The notes below the pieces were generated by a model, which was not told where the DNA came from, did no database searches, and was given only the letters and a program-made list of their open reading frames with translations. Made by a program: the position numbers and the translations under genes. DNA of 64,000 bases from Lachnospiraceae bacterium. GTDB taxonomy: Bacteria > Bacillota > Clostridia > Lachnospirales > Lachnospiraceae. Within the stretch, counting starts at the first letter, position 1; each line of letters begins with the position of its first letter. Shown here one piece after another: positions 1 through 8,703 of the stretch. The stretch spans positions 1 to 64,000 of the forward strand of contig JAFUFI010000029.1 of assembly GCA_017469945.1 (NCBI GenBank). Reading direction: 5' to 3'.

Positions 1-124
1 AGACTGTCTGTTTGCCTTTTTCAAAAATAAGCTTTTTGACCGTAAACCCGAGAACTGGCTGTATTTATGTTTGGATTTATCATGGCTTTAATGATACACT
101 ATTTTTATCTTATTTACTATCTAA

Positions 125-213
125 ATGACATTGGGACGGGGTTGGGGGTTCATTTTCAGAATATTCTCAAAAATATCTGATTATGAACCCCAAACCCCGT
201 CCCCCTGTGTCAT
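125..213. repeat. REP-like palindromic element, full hairpin (copy 1)
   Basis: Two arms of about 28 bases face each other: the left arm (126-153) reads TGACATTGGGACGGGGTTGG and on to GGGTTCAT, and the right arm (183-211) is its near-perfect reverse complement. The loop between them also pairs partly (TCAGAATATT against AATATCTGA). The same arms and loop recur at 9517-9614, and the arm alone occurs twice at 5577-5660. GC-rich arms in AT-rich surroundings point to a small mobile or REP-type repeat rather than an ordinary terminator, since no U-run follows. Confidence 0.8.
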
Positions 214-272
214 TTTTCCTTTATCGCGTTAACGCTTTAATTGGTCAAATTGACGAGCGGATTAACGATAAT

Positions 273-301
273 TTGAATCATTTTGTGCAATATGCTATAA
301 T
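273..301 (+). promoter_or_regulatory. Sigma-A promoter for the 367-2156 genes
   Basis: TTGAAT at 273-278 and TATAAT at 296-301 are 17 bases apart, and the -10 is extended (TGC directly before it). Transcription would begin near 308, giving a leader of about 59 nt. The leader holds a small hairpin (GCTATG/CATAGC, about 324-344) before the SD at 353-361. An inverted pair CGTTAA/TTAACG lies upstream (about 227-268) and could be an operator; that is inference. Confidence 0.8.
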
Positions 302-366
302 GCTGTACAGGAGAAAACGGTGTTGCTATGCCCGAAAGACATAGCTATAAAAAAGGAGGATGCTTT

Positions 367-1488
367 ATGCTATTTCAACTTTACAGTGACCATGCTGCGA
401 TGCAGCTAATCGGCTGGGTGTTGGTATTTTGCGGCTTGATTCTTATGAACGAGCTCGGCCGAAGAACCAAAATCGGGGGAATAATCGTATTTGTTGCTAT
501 TCCGACATTACTTACTGTATATTTCATCGCTGCTCACGTCGGAGCCTTCGGAGGACCTTCCAATCCTACGGTTGCATATATGGACGGATGGTTCCACTAT
601 TTTAAACTCTACGCCGCTGATATTGGCTGCGTGGGCTTTATGATGATCAAATATAAATGGGGAATCGGAAAAGAAAAGTGGTTCGCATGGTTCCCTTGGT
701 TCATCGTTGCGGCTAACATCATGATCGCAAATGTTTCCGATATGGAATCGGCTATCGCCGCATTCAAGATTTCCGGAAACCTTTCAGGCGCATGGTGGGC
801 TTCAAACGAAGGTGTATTTATCTACGGCGGATGGTGGAACGTAGTTAACGCCCTTGCCGGACTTATCAACATTTTCTGTATGACCGGTGTTGTAAAACTT
901 TACACATCAAAGGACAAGAATCATGCGGATATGCTTTGGCCCGATATGACAATCTGGTTCATCATCGCTTACGATATCTGGAACTTTGAGTATACATACC
1001 TCAATCTTCCTACACATTCATGGTATTGCGGCGTTGCACTTTTACTTGCTCCTACATTTGCGAATGCATTCTGGAACAAGGGCGCATGGATCCAGAACCG
1101 TGCAAATACCCTTGCAATCTGGTGTATGTGGGCGCAGGTTGTTCCCGCATTCCAGCTCAGCTCAAGATTTGCTGCAGCTCTTCCTACCATCTACGGCGGA
1201 GCAACCCAGAACGGCATCACTACCATGAAGCTTTATGAATCAGCTATCGACCTTTACAATCATCAGCTTGGAAAGACAGCGGCAGCGGGAGAAGCTATTG
1301 CCAAGATGGGAATCACAGCCGACCCGAGAATGCAGGGATTCGTTGCCGTGCTTGCGATTGTGGTCAACGTAGTCTGCATTACGGAGATCATCAGAAGAGC
1401 CGTTAAGCTCAAGAAGAATCCTTATTCAAACGAAGTATTCACAGATACCAAAGACTTCAAACTTGCTATGGAGCGTGCGAAGCAGTAA
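367..1488 (+). CDS. Polytopic membrane protein, DUF5692-like, unknown function
   Basis: A 373-residue protein with about eight to ten hydrophobic segments and few long loops, so an integral membrane protein. I chose the ATG at 367 because a strong SD (AAAAGGAGGA) ends five bases upstream; the in-frame ATG at 328 has no SD and would add a polar N-terminus. It is rich in Trp and has polar residues inside hydrophobic stretches (GGWWNVVN near residue 170, YDIWNFEYTYLNLPTHSWYCG near 205-225), which could bind a ligand or metal. The name DUF5692 is from memory and moderately sure. Its stop codon overlaps the start of hypB (TAATG), so the two are translationally coupled and probably work together. 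The reaction or transport role is not known. Confidence 0.75.
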   Translation: MLFQLYSDHAAMQLIGWVLVFCGLILMNELGRRTKIGGIIVFVAIPTLLTVYFIAAHVGAFGGPSNPTVAYMDGWFHYFKLYAADIGCVGFMMIKYKWGIGKEKWFAWFPWFIVAANIMIANVSDMESAIAAFKISGNLSGAWWASNEGVFIYGGWWNVVNALAGLINIFCMTGVVKLYTSKDKNHADMLWPDMTIWFIIAYDIWNFEYTYLNLPTHSWYCGVALLLAPTFANAFWNKGAWIQNRANTLAIWCMWAQVVPAFQLSSRFAAALPTIYGGATQNGITTMKLYESAIDLYNHQLGKTAAAGEAIAKMGITADPRMQGFVAVLAIVVNVVCITEIIRRAVKLKKNPYSNEVFTDTKDFKLAMERAKQ

Positions 1489-2156
1489 TGGATAAAGTCA
1501 GAGTAATTGAAGTTAAAAGAAGCATTTTTGAAAGCAACGATCAGGATGCGGACAAACTGAGAAAAGAGCTTAGAGAAAGCAAAACATTTTTGCTCAATCT
1601 TATGTCTTCTCCGGGATCAGGAAAGACAACAACTCTTACCAGGACAATAGAGGTTCTTAAGGATAAATATCGCATCGGGGTTATGGAAGCGGATATTGAT
1701 TCTGATGTCGACGCTAAAACCATCGCGGCTACGGGCGTTAAGTCGATTCAGCTTCATACAGGCGGAATGTGTCATCTTGATGCCGATATGACAAGACAGG
1801 GTATCAAGGAACTTGATGTAACCGATGTCGATTTTGCCATACTCGAGAATGTGGGCAACCTGGTATGCCCTGCGGAGTTTGACACGGGAAGCACAAAAAA
1901 TGCCATGATCCTGTCCGTACCGGAAGGACATGACAAGCCTCTTAAGTATCCGCTTATGTTCTCTATCTGTGATGTTGTTCTTATCAACAAGATTGATGTT
2001 ATGCCTTATTTTGACTTCGATCTTGAAAAATGCAAGCAGTACATACATATGCGAAACCCTGAGGCTAAGGTGATCCCTATCTGCGCCAAGACAGGCGAAG
2101 GGATAGGGCAGTGGACTGACTGGTTATCGGAGCAGATTGAAGAGAGCATTAAATAA
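1488..2156 (+). CDS. hypB: HypB-type nickel-binding GTPase (hydrogenase maturation family)
   Basis: A 222-residue SIMIBI-class GTPase. Visible motifs are the P-loop GSPGSGKTT (about residues 41-49), EADIDSDVD, the metal-site motif CHLDADM (about 94-100), ENVGNLVCPAEFD, and the base-recognition motif NKID (about 166-169). HypB loads nickel into the active site of [NiFe] hydrogenases together with HypA. The N-terminal CxxCGC high-affinity nickel site of the E. coli protein and the His-rich tail of others are absent, so this is the short form. It overlaps the preceding membrane-protein gene by one base. No hypC, D, E or F and no hydrogenase subunit occur in this window, so its client is unclear. 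Confidence 0.92.
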   Translation: MDKVRVIEVKRSIFESNDQDADKLRKELRESKTFLLNLMSSPGSGKTTTLTRTIEVLKDKYRIGVMEADIDSDVDAKTIAATGVKSIQLHTGGMCHLDADMTRQGIKELDVTDVDFAILENVGNLVCPAEFDTGSTKNAMILSVPEGHDKPLKYPLMFSICDVVLINKIDVMPYFDFDLEKCKQYIHMRNPEAKVIPICAKTGEGIGQWTDWLSEQIEESIK

Positions 2157-2168
2157 TTGCTTAAAGTA

Positions 2169-2213
2169 TAAGGCCGGGCGATTTTAATAGTAATAACCGT
2201 CCCGGCCTTTTTT
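2169..2213 (+). terminator. Intrinsic terminator after hypB
   Basis: AAGGCCGGG pairs with CCCGGCCTT across a loop of about 20 nt and is followed by TTTTTT. It separates the membrane protein-hypB pair from hypA and the oxidoreductase, so hypA must be reached by read-through or by its own promoter in 2214-2290, where I see only weak candidates. Confidence 0.85.
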
Positions 2214-2300
2214 AGACATTTGCCGGAAACTGCTGTAGCGAAAGAAGTTTCTTTGCTTGCGCTTGTTAAATTGGGGTTTAATACAGGGAAAAAGTTTAAA

Positions 2301-2645
2301 ATGCATGAATTAGGCGTTGTTTTTCACATAATTGACGATCTTAAAGAGGTGGGGAAAGAAAATAATATAGAGAAGATACATTCCGTTACGCTTCAGCTCG
2401 GAGAGGTTTCGGGGGTGGTTCCGCATCTTTTGACGGATGCATGGAACTGGGCTGCGAAGAAAAATGAGCTGGTGGAAGGAGCAGAGCTTGTCATTGAGAA
2501 TCTGCCCGCCGTGACGTATTGTGAAGACTGCGGGTGCGAGTATGAAACGGTGGCTCACGGAAAAATCTGTCCAAAGTGCGGCAGCGAGCGCACCTATCTT
2601 TTGAGGGGAAATGAATTTTTGATCAAAGAGATCACAGCAACGTGA
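2301..2645 (+). CDS. hypA: HypA-type nickel/zinc metallochaperone
   Basis: A 114-residue protein starting MHELGVV: His2 and Glu3 are the nickel ligands of the HypA/HybF family. A zinc ribbon follows near residues 73-93 (CEDCGCEY then CPKCGSE). The longer open frame from 2220 would add an unrelated N-terminus, and nickel binding needs the free MHE start, so 2301 is clearly right, although the SD (AGGGAAAAAG) is modest. HypA passes nickel to HypB or directly to the target enzyme. It is separated from hypB by a terminator and sits 70 bases before the large oxidoreductase gene, which makes that enzyme or a nickel partner of it a possible client. Confidence 0.93.
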   Translation: MHELGVVFHIIDDLKEVGKENNIEKIHSVTLQLGEVSGVVPHLLTDAWNWAAKKNELVEGAELVIENLPAVTYCEDCGCEYETVAHGKICPKCGSERTYLLRGNEFLIKEITAT

Positions 2646-2715
2646 TTAAAATACATTAAGATAAGAACACTAACCAAAGGTTAAAACACCAACACTGAAG
2701 AAAGCTGGTATAAAG

Positions 2716-5580
2716 ATGGATAAAAATAGTTTTGACATGGAAGACCTTATGACTCCCTATTCGCTTGATCCCAATAGGAACAAGGTAGATCCCAGAGCGG
2801 GGATAATCCCTGAATGGGTGGATATGGATGCGCCTTTCAGAGAGCCTCTTGCGAGATTCGCAAAGACCGTAACGGACCGAAAGAATATAAAGCTCGGAAT
2901 CGAGAAGATTACCAAGGAAAGTCCTGAATATTGGGGGCTTTACAATCTGATCACTGATGAGCAGTGCGAGATCGCGCTCAAAATGCAAAAGCGTAAGCCT
3001 AAGACCTTTGAGCAGATTGCGGCCCTTTGTCCTGAGTATACAAAGGAAGAACTTCAAAAACAGCTTGATGAGATGTCTTATCATGGCGTAATCGAGTGGA
3101 ATTACGAGAACGAAAAGCATGAGAAACAGTATGTTCTTCCTATGTATGTTCCCGGATCGGCCGAGTTTGGAAATATGAACGGCAGGGTTATAAAGGAACA
3201 CCCCGAAGTAGGACCTTTCTTTGAGAGAATGAGCCGCATTCCTCTTGAAGGACTTACCCAGATGGTTCCTATGGGCGGTGCCGGAGTCGGCATGCATGTA
3301 ATCCCTGTTGAAAAAGCCATCGATATGGAATCCGAGGCGATTGACCTTGAGAAGATTTCTTACTGGCTCGAGTACTATGAAGGAAAATACGCGGCGTCAC
3401 CCTGCTCCTGCAGAAGATCGAGACAGACCTTCGACCAGGGCTGTGCGGACGATCCGGAAGGATGGTGTATAGCCGTTGGTGATATGGCGGATTACGTTGT
3501 CGAAACCCAGAAAGACGGTCGCTATATAACAAAAGAAGAGGCTCTCGAGATTTTCAAGCAGGCTGAGGACAACGGATTTGTTCATCAGATCACAAATATT
3601 GACGGCGACAAAAAGATTTTTGCAATCTGTAACTGTAACGTAAATGTCTGCTACGCGCTCCGTACATCTCAGCTTTTCAATACTCCGAATATGTCCCGTT
3701 CGGCATATGTGGCGCATGTTGATAAGGAAAAGTGCGTAGCCTGCGGACGATGTGTGGAGGTTTGCCCCGCCGGCGCGGCTACCCTAGGACAGAAACTTTG
3801 TAAGAAAGACGGAAGCGAAGTGGTTTATCCCAAGATGCCTCTTCCTACAGAGAAGAAGTGGTCTCCCGATATGTGGACCGAGGATTACCGTGATATCAAC
3901 CGTATCAATACTCACAAAACCGGTACATCCCCTTGTAAGACGGCTTGTCCTGCGCACATTCCCGTTCAGGGTTACCTTAAGATGGCGGCACAGGGCAGAT
4001 ATGAAGAGGCTCTTGCGCTTATCAAAAAGTACAATCCGCTTCCTGCGGTCTGCGGACATGTATGTAACCGTCGGTGCGAAGATGCCTGTACAAGAGGCAC
4101 AATCGATGAAGCGATTGCTATCGATGAGGTTAAGAAATTTGTTGCGATGCGCGACTTAAATTCCGAAACCCGCTATATCCCCAAGAAGGTTATTCCCAAG
4201 ATCGGCGGTGGGTTCGACGAAAAGGTTGCCATCGTCGGTGCGGGACCTGCGGGTATTTCCTGCGCATACTATCTTGCGCTTAAGGGATATAAGCCTACGC
4301 TCTTTGAAAAGAACAAAAAGCCGGGCGGAATGGTTACCTACGGAATTCCTTCATTTGTTTTAGAGAAGAATGTTGTTGAGGCTGAGGTTGACGTATTGAG
4401 GCAGCTTGGCGTAGATATCCGCCTTGGAGTCGAAGTAGGAAAGGATGTTACTCTTAGTGAGCTCAGGCAGCAGGGATACAAGGCTTTCTATATTGCTATT
4501 GGTTGTCAGGGCGGACGCGGAGTCGGAGTACCCGGAGAAGACGCTGAGGGCGTACTTAAGGGCGTTGATATTTTACATGATGTGATTGATGATGAGAGCT
4601 ACAAGCTTTCGGGCGATACAGTTGTTATCGGAGGAGGAAACGTTGCTATCGACGTTAGCCGAACAGCAATCCGCTGCGGCTCACCAAAGGTTACCCAGGT
4701 TTCTCTTGAGACAAGAGATATTATGCCTGCGCTTCCCGAAGAAATTGAGATTGCCGAGTCCGAGGGAATAGGGCTCATAGGCGGCTGGGGCCCCAAGGAG
4801 ATTCTTACCGAAAACGGCAAGGTTAAGGGTATAATATTTAAGAAGTGTACGCAGGTTAAGAATGCCGAGGGAAGATTTGATCCGAAATACGATGAGAACG
4901 AGACGATGGAGATTGCCTGCTCCAATGTAATCCTCTCCGTAGGTCAGGCTACGGTTTGGGGAGATCTCCTGAAAGGTGAGGCGGTTGAGTTTAACGGACC
5001 CGCACCTAAAGCGGACAAGATCACATTCCAGACCACTGTTCCGGATATTTTTGTCGGCGGAGATATGTTCTACGGCCCCAGATTTGCTATAGATGCAATC
5101 GCCTGCGGAAGAGAAGGAGCCGAGTCAATCCACAGATTTGTCCAGCCCAATTCTTCACTGACAATTGGACGCGACCCTAATTTCTTTATTGAACTTGATA
5201 AGGATGATATACTTGTTAACGATTACGACCATGTAGGTCGTCAGGAGCCGGGAATCAGAAAGACCGAGGACGGAAAGCTTTCATTCCGCGACACCAAACT
5301 TGTATTTACCGAAGAGCAGGTTAAGAAGGAGACTTCGAGATGCCTCTCCTGCGGAGCTTCTATCGTCGATCCGAACAAGTGCGTTGGATGCGGACTTTGC
5401 ACAACACGCTGCGAATTTGACGCTATAAAGCTTACAAGGGATAACCCCGACGCATCAACGATGCGAAAAGCTGAGGATAAGCTTAAGTATATTCTCCCTA
5501 ACGGCGTAAAGCAGGCTGTCAGCCGGCCTTTTGTCAAGAAAACGCCAAAGGAGACCGCATGGCTCCAAAATGAAAAATGA
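2716..5580 (+). CDS. Multidomain Fe-S/FAD/NAD(P) oxidoreductase, GltB-small-subunit-like
   Basis: A 954-residue soluble flavoprotein. The first 330 residues hold a winged-helix-like stretch (about 95-140) and a cysteine domain (CSCRRSR near 230, GCADDPEGWC near 241, CNCNVNVC near 305). Then come a 4Fe-4S motif CVACGRCVEVCP (about 340-351), the Cys-rich helical domain of glutamate synthase small subunits (CKTACPAHIP near 406, CGHVCNRRCEDAC near 445), an FAD dinucleotide fold (VGAGPAGIS near 506), an NAD(P) fold (VVIGGGNVAID near 637) and a C-terminal ferredoxin (CVGCGLCTTRCEFDAI near 890). This layout suits electron transfer between NAD(P)H, flavin and several clusters, perhaps with a partner enzyme. 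The substrate is not visible. The TGA stop is the first codon of a repeat arm (see 5577-5660). Confidence 0.85.
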   Translation: MDKNSFDMEDLMTPYSLDPNRNKVDPRAGIIPEWVDMDAPFREPLARFAKTVTDRKNIKLGIEKITKESPEYWGLYNLITDEQCEIALKMQKRKPKTFEQIAALCPEYTKEELQKQLDEMSYHGVIEWNYENEKHEKQYVLPMYVPGSAEFGNMNGRVIKEHPEVGPFFERMSRIPLEGLTQMVPMGGAGVGMHVIPVEKAIDMESEAIDLEKISYWLEYYEGKYAASPCSCRRSRQTFDQGCADDPEGWCIAVGDMADYVVETQKDGRYITKEEALEIFKQAEDNGFVHQITNIDGDKKIFAICNCNVNVCYALRTSQLFNTPNMSRSAYVAHVDKEKCVACGRCVEVCPAGAATLGQKLCKKDGSEVVYPKMPLPTEKKWSPDMWTEDYRDINRINTHKTGTSPCKTACPAHIPVQGYLKMAAQGRYEEALALIKKYNPLPAVCGHVCNRRCEDACTRGTIDEAIAIDEVKKFVAMRDLNSETRYIPKKVIPKIGGGFDEKVAIVGAGPAGISCAYYLALKGYKPTLFEKNKKPGGMVTYGIPSFVLEKNVVEAEVDVLRQLGVDIRLGVEVGKDVTLSELRQQGYKAFYIAIGCQGGRGVGVPGEDAEGVLKGVDILHDVIDDESYKLSGDTVVIGGGNVAIDVSRTAIRCGSPKVTQVSLETRDIMPALPEEIEIAESEGIGLIGGWGPKEILTENGKVKGIIFKKCTQVKNAEGRFDPKYDENETMEIACSNVILSVGQATVWGDLLKGEAVEFNGPAPKADKITFQTTVPDIFVGGDMFYGPRFAIDAIACGREGAESIHRFVQPNSSLTIGRDPNFFIELDKDDILVNDYDHVGRQEPGIRKTEDGKLSFRDTKLVFTEEQVKKETSRCLSCGASIVDPNKCVGCGLCTTRCEFDAIKLTRDNPDASTMRKAEDKLKYILPNGVKQAVSRPFVKKTPKETAWLQNEK

Positions 5581-5660
5581 CACCCGGGGACGGGGTTGGG
5601 GGTTCATTTTTAGGATGACACCCGCGAATGACACCCGGGGACGGGGTTGGGGGTTCATTT
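5577..5660 (+). repeat. REP-like arms, two direct copies without partner arms
   Basis: The arm ATGACACCCGGGGACGGGGT... occurs at about 5577-5608 and again at about 5624-5657 in the same orientation, separated by a partial third start (GATGACACCCGCG). No inverted arm follows, unlike copies 1 and 3. The first copy begins inside the last codon of the oxidoreductase gene and supplies its TGA stop, and the second ends about 25 bases before the yitT-like start, so the element fills the whole gap. Confidence 0.8.
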
Positions 5661-5681
5661 TGAGAAAAGACAGGGCGCAGT

Positions 5682-6548
5682 ATGGTGAAAAAGAACTTAC
5701 ACGACAATTTAATAGTCAGATTTTTAGCGGTTTCTCTTGCGTCGCTGATAATGGCCCTTAATATCAATACATTTGTCCACACGGGCGGACTTCTTCCCGG
5801 AGGAGCGAGCGGACTTACGCTCCTTCTCCAGGAAGTCTTTGACAAATTCTTCAGGATCAAAATCCCTTATACGGCGATAAATATAATTATAAATGCGTTT
5901 CCCGTATACATAGGATTCAGATTTTTAGGTAAGAGATTCACACTCTTTTCCTGCTGGATGATAGTACTGACCGGCCTTTTGACAGATATTCTGCCCTCGT
6001 ATGTTGTTACCCAGGATACGCTCCTTATCAGCATCTTTGGAGGAATGATAAACGGATTTGCAATATGCCTTTGTCTGTTTTTTGATGCAACCAGTGGTGG
6101 AACGGATTTCATCGCGATGTATCTGTCGGAAAAAAGAGGTATTGACTCCTTTCATATCCCGCTGATTATCAACGCTGTAATCCTTACGGCAGCAGGATTC
6201 TTGTTCGGCTGGGACAAGGCGCTTTATTCGATTATTTTTCAGTATGCCACGACGGCGGTCATACGAACGCTTTACAGACGGTATCAGAGGGCAACGTTGT
6301 TTATTGTGACTGACAATCCGGATGGCATCTGTAAGGTGATTTACGACAATCTGCACCATGGGGCTACGGTCCTTGAAGGGGAAGGCTCGTACGAGCACTG
6401 CGAGAGGAAGGTCGTGTATTCCGTTGTCTCGGGATCTGAAGCCGGAAAAATCACAAAAAAGATAAAAGAGGTTGATCCTCACGCATTTGTTAATACGATA
6501 AAGACGGAAAGGCTTCTCGGAAACTTCTATAGGAAGCCGACGGATTAG
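5682..6548 (+). CDS. YitT/DUF161 family membrane protein with DUF2179 domain
   Basis: A 288-residue protein with five or six membrane segments in residues 10-200, including the family signature NTFVHTGGLLPGGASGLTLLLQ, and a soluble C-terminal DUF2179-type domain (about 205-285, GATVLEGEGSYEH). The family is widespread in Firmicutes; its transported substrate is not established. The SD is poor (GACAGGGCGCAG), perhaps because the repeat lies directly upstream. The next gene starts right after its stop codon, so it is the first gene of a four-gene unit ending at 9371. Confidence 0.88.
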   Translation: MVKKNLHDNLIVRFLAVSLASLIMALNINTFVHTGGLLPGGASGLTLLLQEVFDKFFRIKIPYTAINIIINAFPVYIGFRFLGKRFTLFSCWMIVLTGLLTDILPSYVVTQDTLLISIFGGMINGFAICLCLFFDATSGGTDFIAMYLSEKRGIDSFHIPLIINAVILTAAGFLFGWDKALYSIIFQYATTAVIRTLYRRYQRATLFIVTDNPDGICKVIYDNLHHGATVLEGEGSYEHCERKVVYSVVSGSEAGKITKKIKEVDPHAFVNTIKTERLLGNFYRKPTD

Positions 6549-7445
6549 ATGATGCGATTAAATGAGCTTATGATGAAGGCCATGAAGGCTTTTAATTTCA
6601 TATCCGGAAGTTCTGCGGAAGAAGAGGACCTGAAAAAACACAGGGAATCCGTGGAGAAGATGAGTCGTCTCGTGACGCCGAAGGATGACGTAAATATCGC
6701 GCATTTCAAGGTCGGGGACATCGACTGCGAAGCGATACGCAGCTGCGAAAATTTTAATCCGCACTATGCGATCATGTATGCCCATGGCGGGGGATATATG
6801 AGCGGTGGACCGGATTACGCGAGGATTCTCGGAACGAAGCTTGCGATAGCGACCGGATTTACAACGGTAACCTTTTCTTACAGGTTATCGCCGGAAAACC
6901 CGTATCCTGCTGCGATTGAAGACGGGATGGATGTCTGGAACTATCTGACAAAGGGTGTTGTGTCGCCGACTCATTTGTATTTAGCCGGGGATTCGGCCGG
7001 AGGCAACCTTGCGCTTTGTCTTACGCAGATTCTTCTGGAGCAGGGAAGGGAAGCTCCGAAGGGACTCATACTTTTCAGCCCTTGGACGGATATGACCGGA
7101 GAAGCGCAGTCCTACGAAGAAAATAAGGATGTTGATCCTGTACTTTCAAAAGAATTTGTAGAAAATGCCGCAAAGGTATATATTAATGGAGCGGGGGATC
7201 CGAATGAGGCCAGGTTCAGCCCCCTTTTCGGAAGTTTTGAGAACTTTCCGCAGACAATCTGTTTCGCAGGGAAAAATGAAATCCTTTTTGACGACAGTAA
7301 AAGTCTTTGCGAGAAGATAAAGGCGGCGGGGGGAAAAGCGGTATTTGACGTTGAGGAAAAAGGCTGGCATGTATATGAACAGCTGCCGATTCCTATAGCG
7401 AATCAGGCAATGAAGCGTTTATCAAAGTATATTCAGGAGATTTAG
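6549..7445 (+). CDS. Alpha/beta hydrolase, HSL-type esterase or lipase
   Basis: A 298-residue hydrolase of the hormone-sensitive-lipase family: oxyanion motif HGGGY (about residue 79-83), nucleophile motif GDSAGGN (Ser about 149), likely acid DDS (about 243) and His in GWHVYE (about 273). No signal peptide is seen, so it acts in the cytoplasm, probably on acyl esters of small alcohols or short-chain lipids. It starts directly at the stop codon of the YitT-like gene and is followed eight bases later by an acyltransferase-like gene. A hydrolase and an acyl transferase in one unit suggest turnover of one acyl ester, which is inference. Confidence 0.88.
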   Translation: MMRLNELMMKAMKAFNFISGSSAEEEDLKKHRESVEKMSRLVTPKDDVNIAHFKVGDIDCEAIRSCENFNPHYAIMYAHGGGYMSGGPDYARILGTKLAIATGFTTVTFSYRLSPENPYPAAIEDGMDVWNYLTKGVVSPTHLYLAGDSAGGNLALCLTQILLEQGREAPKGLILFSPWTDMTGEAQSYEENKDVDPVLSKEFVENAAKVYINGAGDPNEARFSPLFGSFENFPQTICFAGKNEILFDDSKSLCEKIKAAGGKAVFDVEEKGWHVYEQLPIPIANQAMKRLSKYIQEI

Positions 7446-7452
7446 GCATAAT

Positions 7453-8703
7453 ATGAGCAGCAATTGGTATAAACTGGATAACGTGGCGAAGGTCTTTCTT
7501 GCTACGGTCAATAAAAGAGATACCAGAGCTCTTAGAGTGAGCTGTACTTTAAAAGAGAATATCGATCCTGAGCTTTTGCAAAAAGCTGTTTTGTCCGCTA
7601 TTCAGGACAGGCCGCAGGTACAGGTCCGTATCAGAAGAGGTATTTTCTGGCATTATATGGAGGACACCGATATACTTCCCATAGTAAAAGAGGAGCATGA
7701 AAGAATCTGTCCCCTTTTGTATACCCATGCCAAGGCGATGCTTCATTATCAGGTTACATACTTCGGTAAAAGGATAAATCTTGATATTTTCCATGCACTT
7801 TGCGACGGAGTCGGAGCAATCGAGTTTTTAAATATAATAGTTCTTGATTATCTGAAACTCAGATATCCGGGTTTTGCCGATGTTGCGATTCATTCCGGCG
7901 CTTCAGCGGACGACCTTAGCCAGGACAGTTACAGGCAGTTTTTTGAAAATATGGATGTATCTCTTTCCGGAAGGCAGCCCAAGCAGGTTTCTATGCATCC
8001 CGGCGGTTTAAAGCTTAATTATGACCAGCTTCAGTTTTTTGAGATCCATATGCCCGTAGATCAGATACTTCCGAAGGCAAAGGAGATCGGAGTGTCTCTT
8101 ACCAGCTATCTCGGGGCGGCATGGATGATAGCCATCAGAGATCAGATTCCGCCAAGAAAGAGAAAGCTTCCGATCACGATATCGCTCCCGGTTAATCTGC
8201 GAAATTACTATCCCTCGCACACAACGAGGAATTTCTTTAACAATGTAAATGTTTCACACCTTTTTAACGGAGATATCAGCCTTGAGGATCTTGCGAAGGA
8301 GTTTGATGCATCGTTTAAGAGCAAGCTGACTCCGGAGAGCATTAAGAATCAGATGGACAGTTTTGAAACGATGGAGTTTTTTGCACCGGTACGTGCGGTT
8401 CCCTTGTTTATAAAGCAGCCTGTTGTCTGGTTCTTCTCTAAAAAATCCGACAGAAGAGCATCGATGGTTTTCTCAAATCTCGGAATTATGGCGCCTCCGG
8501 AGGAGATGGGTGAAAAGATTGCAAATTACAGCGGCTTTTGCAGCGCGAACAAACTTTTTTCCACGATGTTCAGCTACAAGGGAGATTTAACCCTTGGCGT
8601 AAGCTCACCATACGTAAATACCGGTGTGATCAAGGGATTTGTAAGAAGCCTGTCGAACGCAGGGGTTGATATCAGAGTGTACGCAACGGAGGTTATTCGC
8701 TGA
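7453..8703 (+). CDS. Condensation-domain-like acyltransferase (alcohol acetyltransferase type)
   Basis: A 416-residue protein of the CoA-dependent acyltransferase/condensation fold. The catalytic HxxxDG motif is present as HALCDGVGA near residue 114, inside a sequence (VTYFGKRINLDIF) typical of the strand before it, and a DxxNxxxxY-like stretch (PVNLRNYYPSHTTRNFFNNVNVS, about 247-270) matches the second half of the fold. Members transfer acyl groups from CoA or carriers to alcohols or amines. There is no carrier protein or adenylation domain nearby, so a free-standing alcohol O-acyltransferase is more likely than a peptide synthetase part. It overlaps the next gene by one base (TGATG). Confidence 0.75.
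   Translation: MSSNWYKLDNVAKVFLATVNKRDTRALRVSCTLKENIDPELLQKAVLSAIQDRPQVQVRIRRGIFWHYMEDTDILPIVKEEHERICPLLYTHAKAMLHYQVTYFGKRINLDIFHALCDGVGAIEFLNIIVLDYLKLRYPGFADVAIHSGASADDLSQDSYRQFFENMDVSLSGRQPKQVSMHPGGLKLNYDQLQFFEIHMPVDQILPKAKEIGVSLTSYLGAAWMIAIRDQIPPRKRKLPITISLPVNLRNYYPSHTTRNFFNNVNVSHLFNGDISLEDLAKEFDASFKSKLTPESIKNQMDSFETMEFFAPVRAVPLFIKQPVVWFFSKKSDRRASMVFSNLGIMAPPEEMGEKIANYSGFCSANKLFSTMFSYKGDLTLGVSSPYVNTGVIKGFVRSLSNAGVDIRVYATEVIR

Noticed and set aside
1..126. Possible C-terminal end of an upstream gene at the left edge
   Set aside because: Frames 1, 2 and 3 all give short membrane-like peptides but none reads cleanly into a recognisable protein.
328..366. Earlier start of the first membrane protein
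   Set aside because: The in-frame ATG lacks an SD and lies in a hairpin, while ATG 367 has a strong one.
5577..5660. CRISPR array
   Set aside because: Only two arms and no unique spacers; they belong to the palindromic repeat family.
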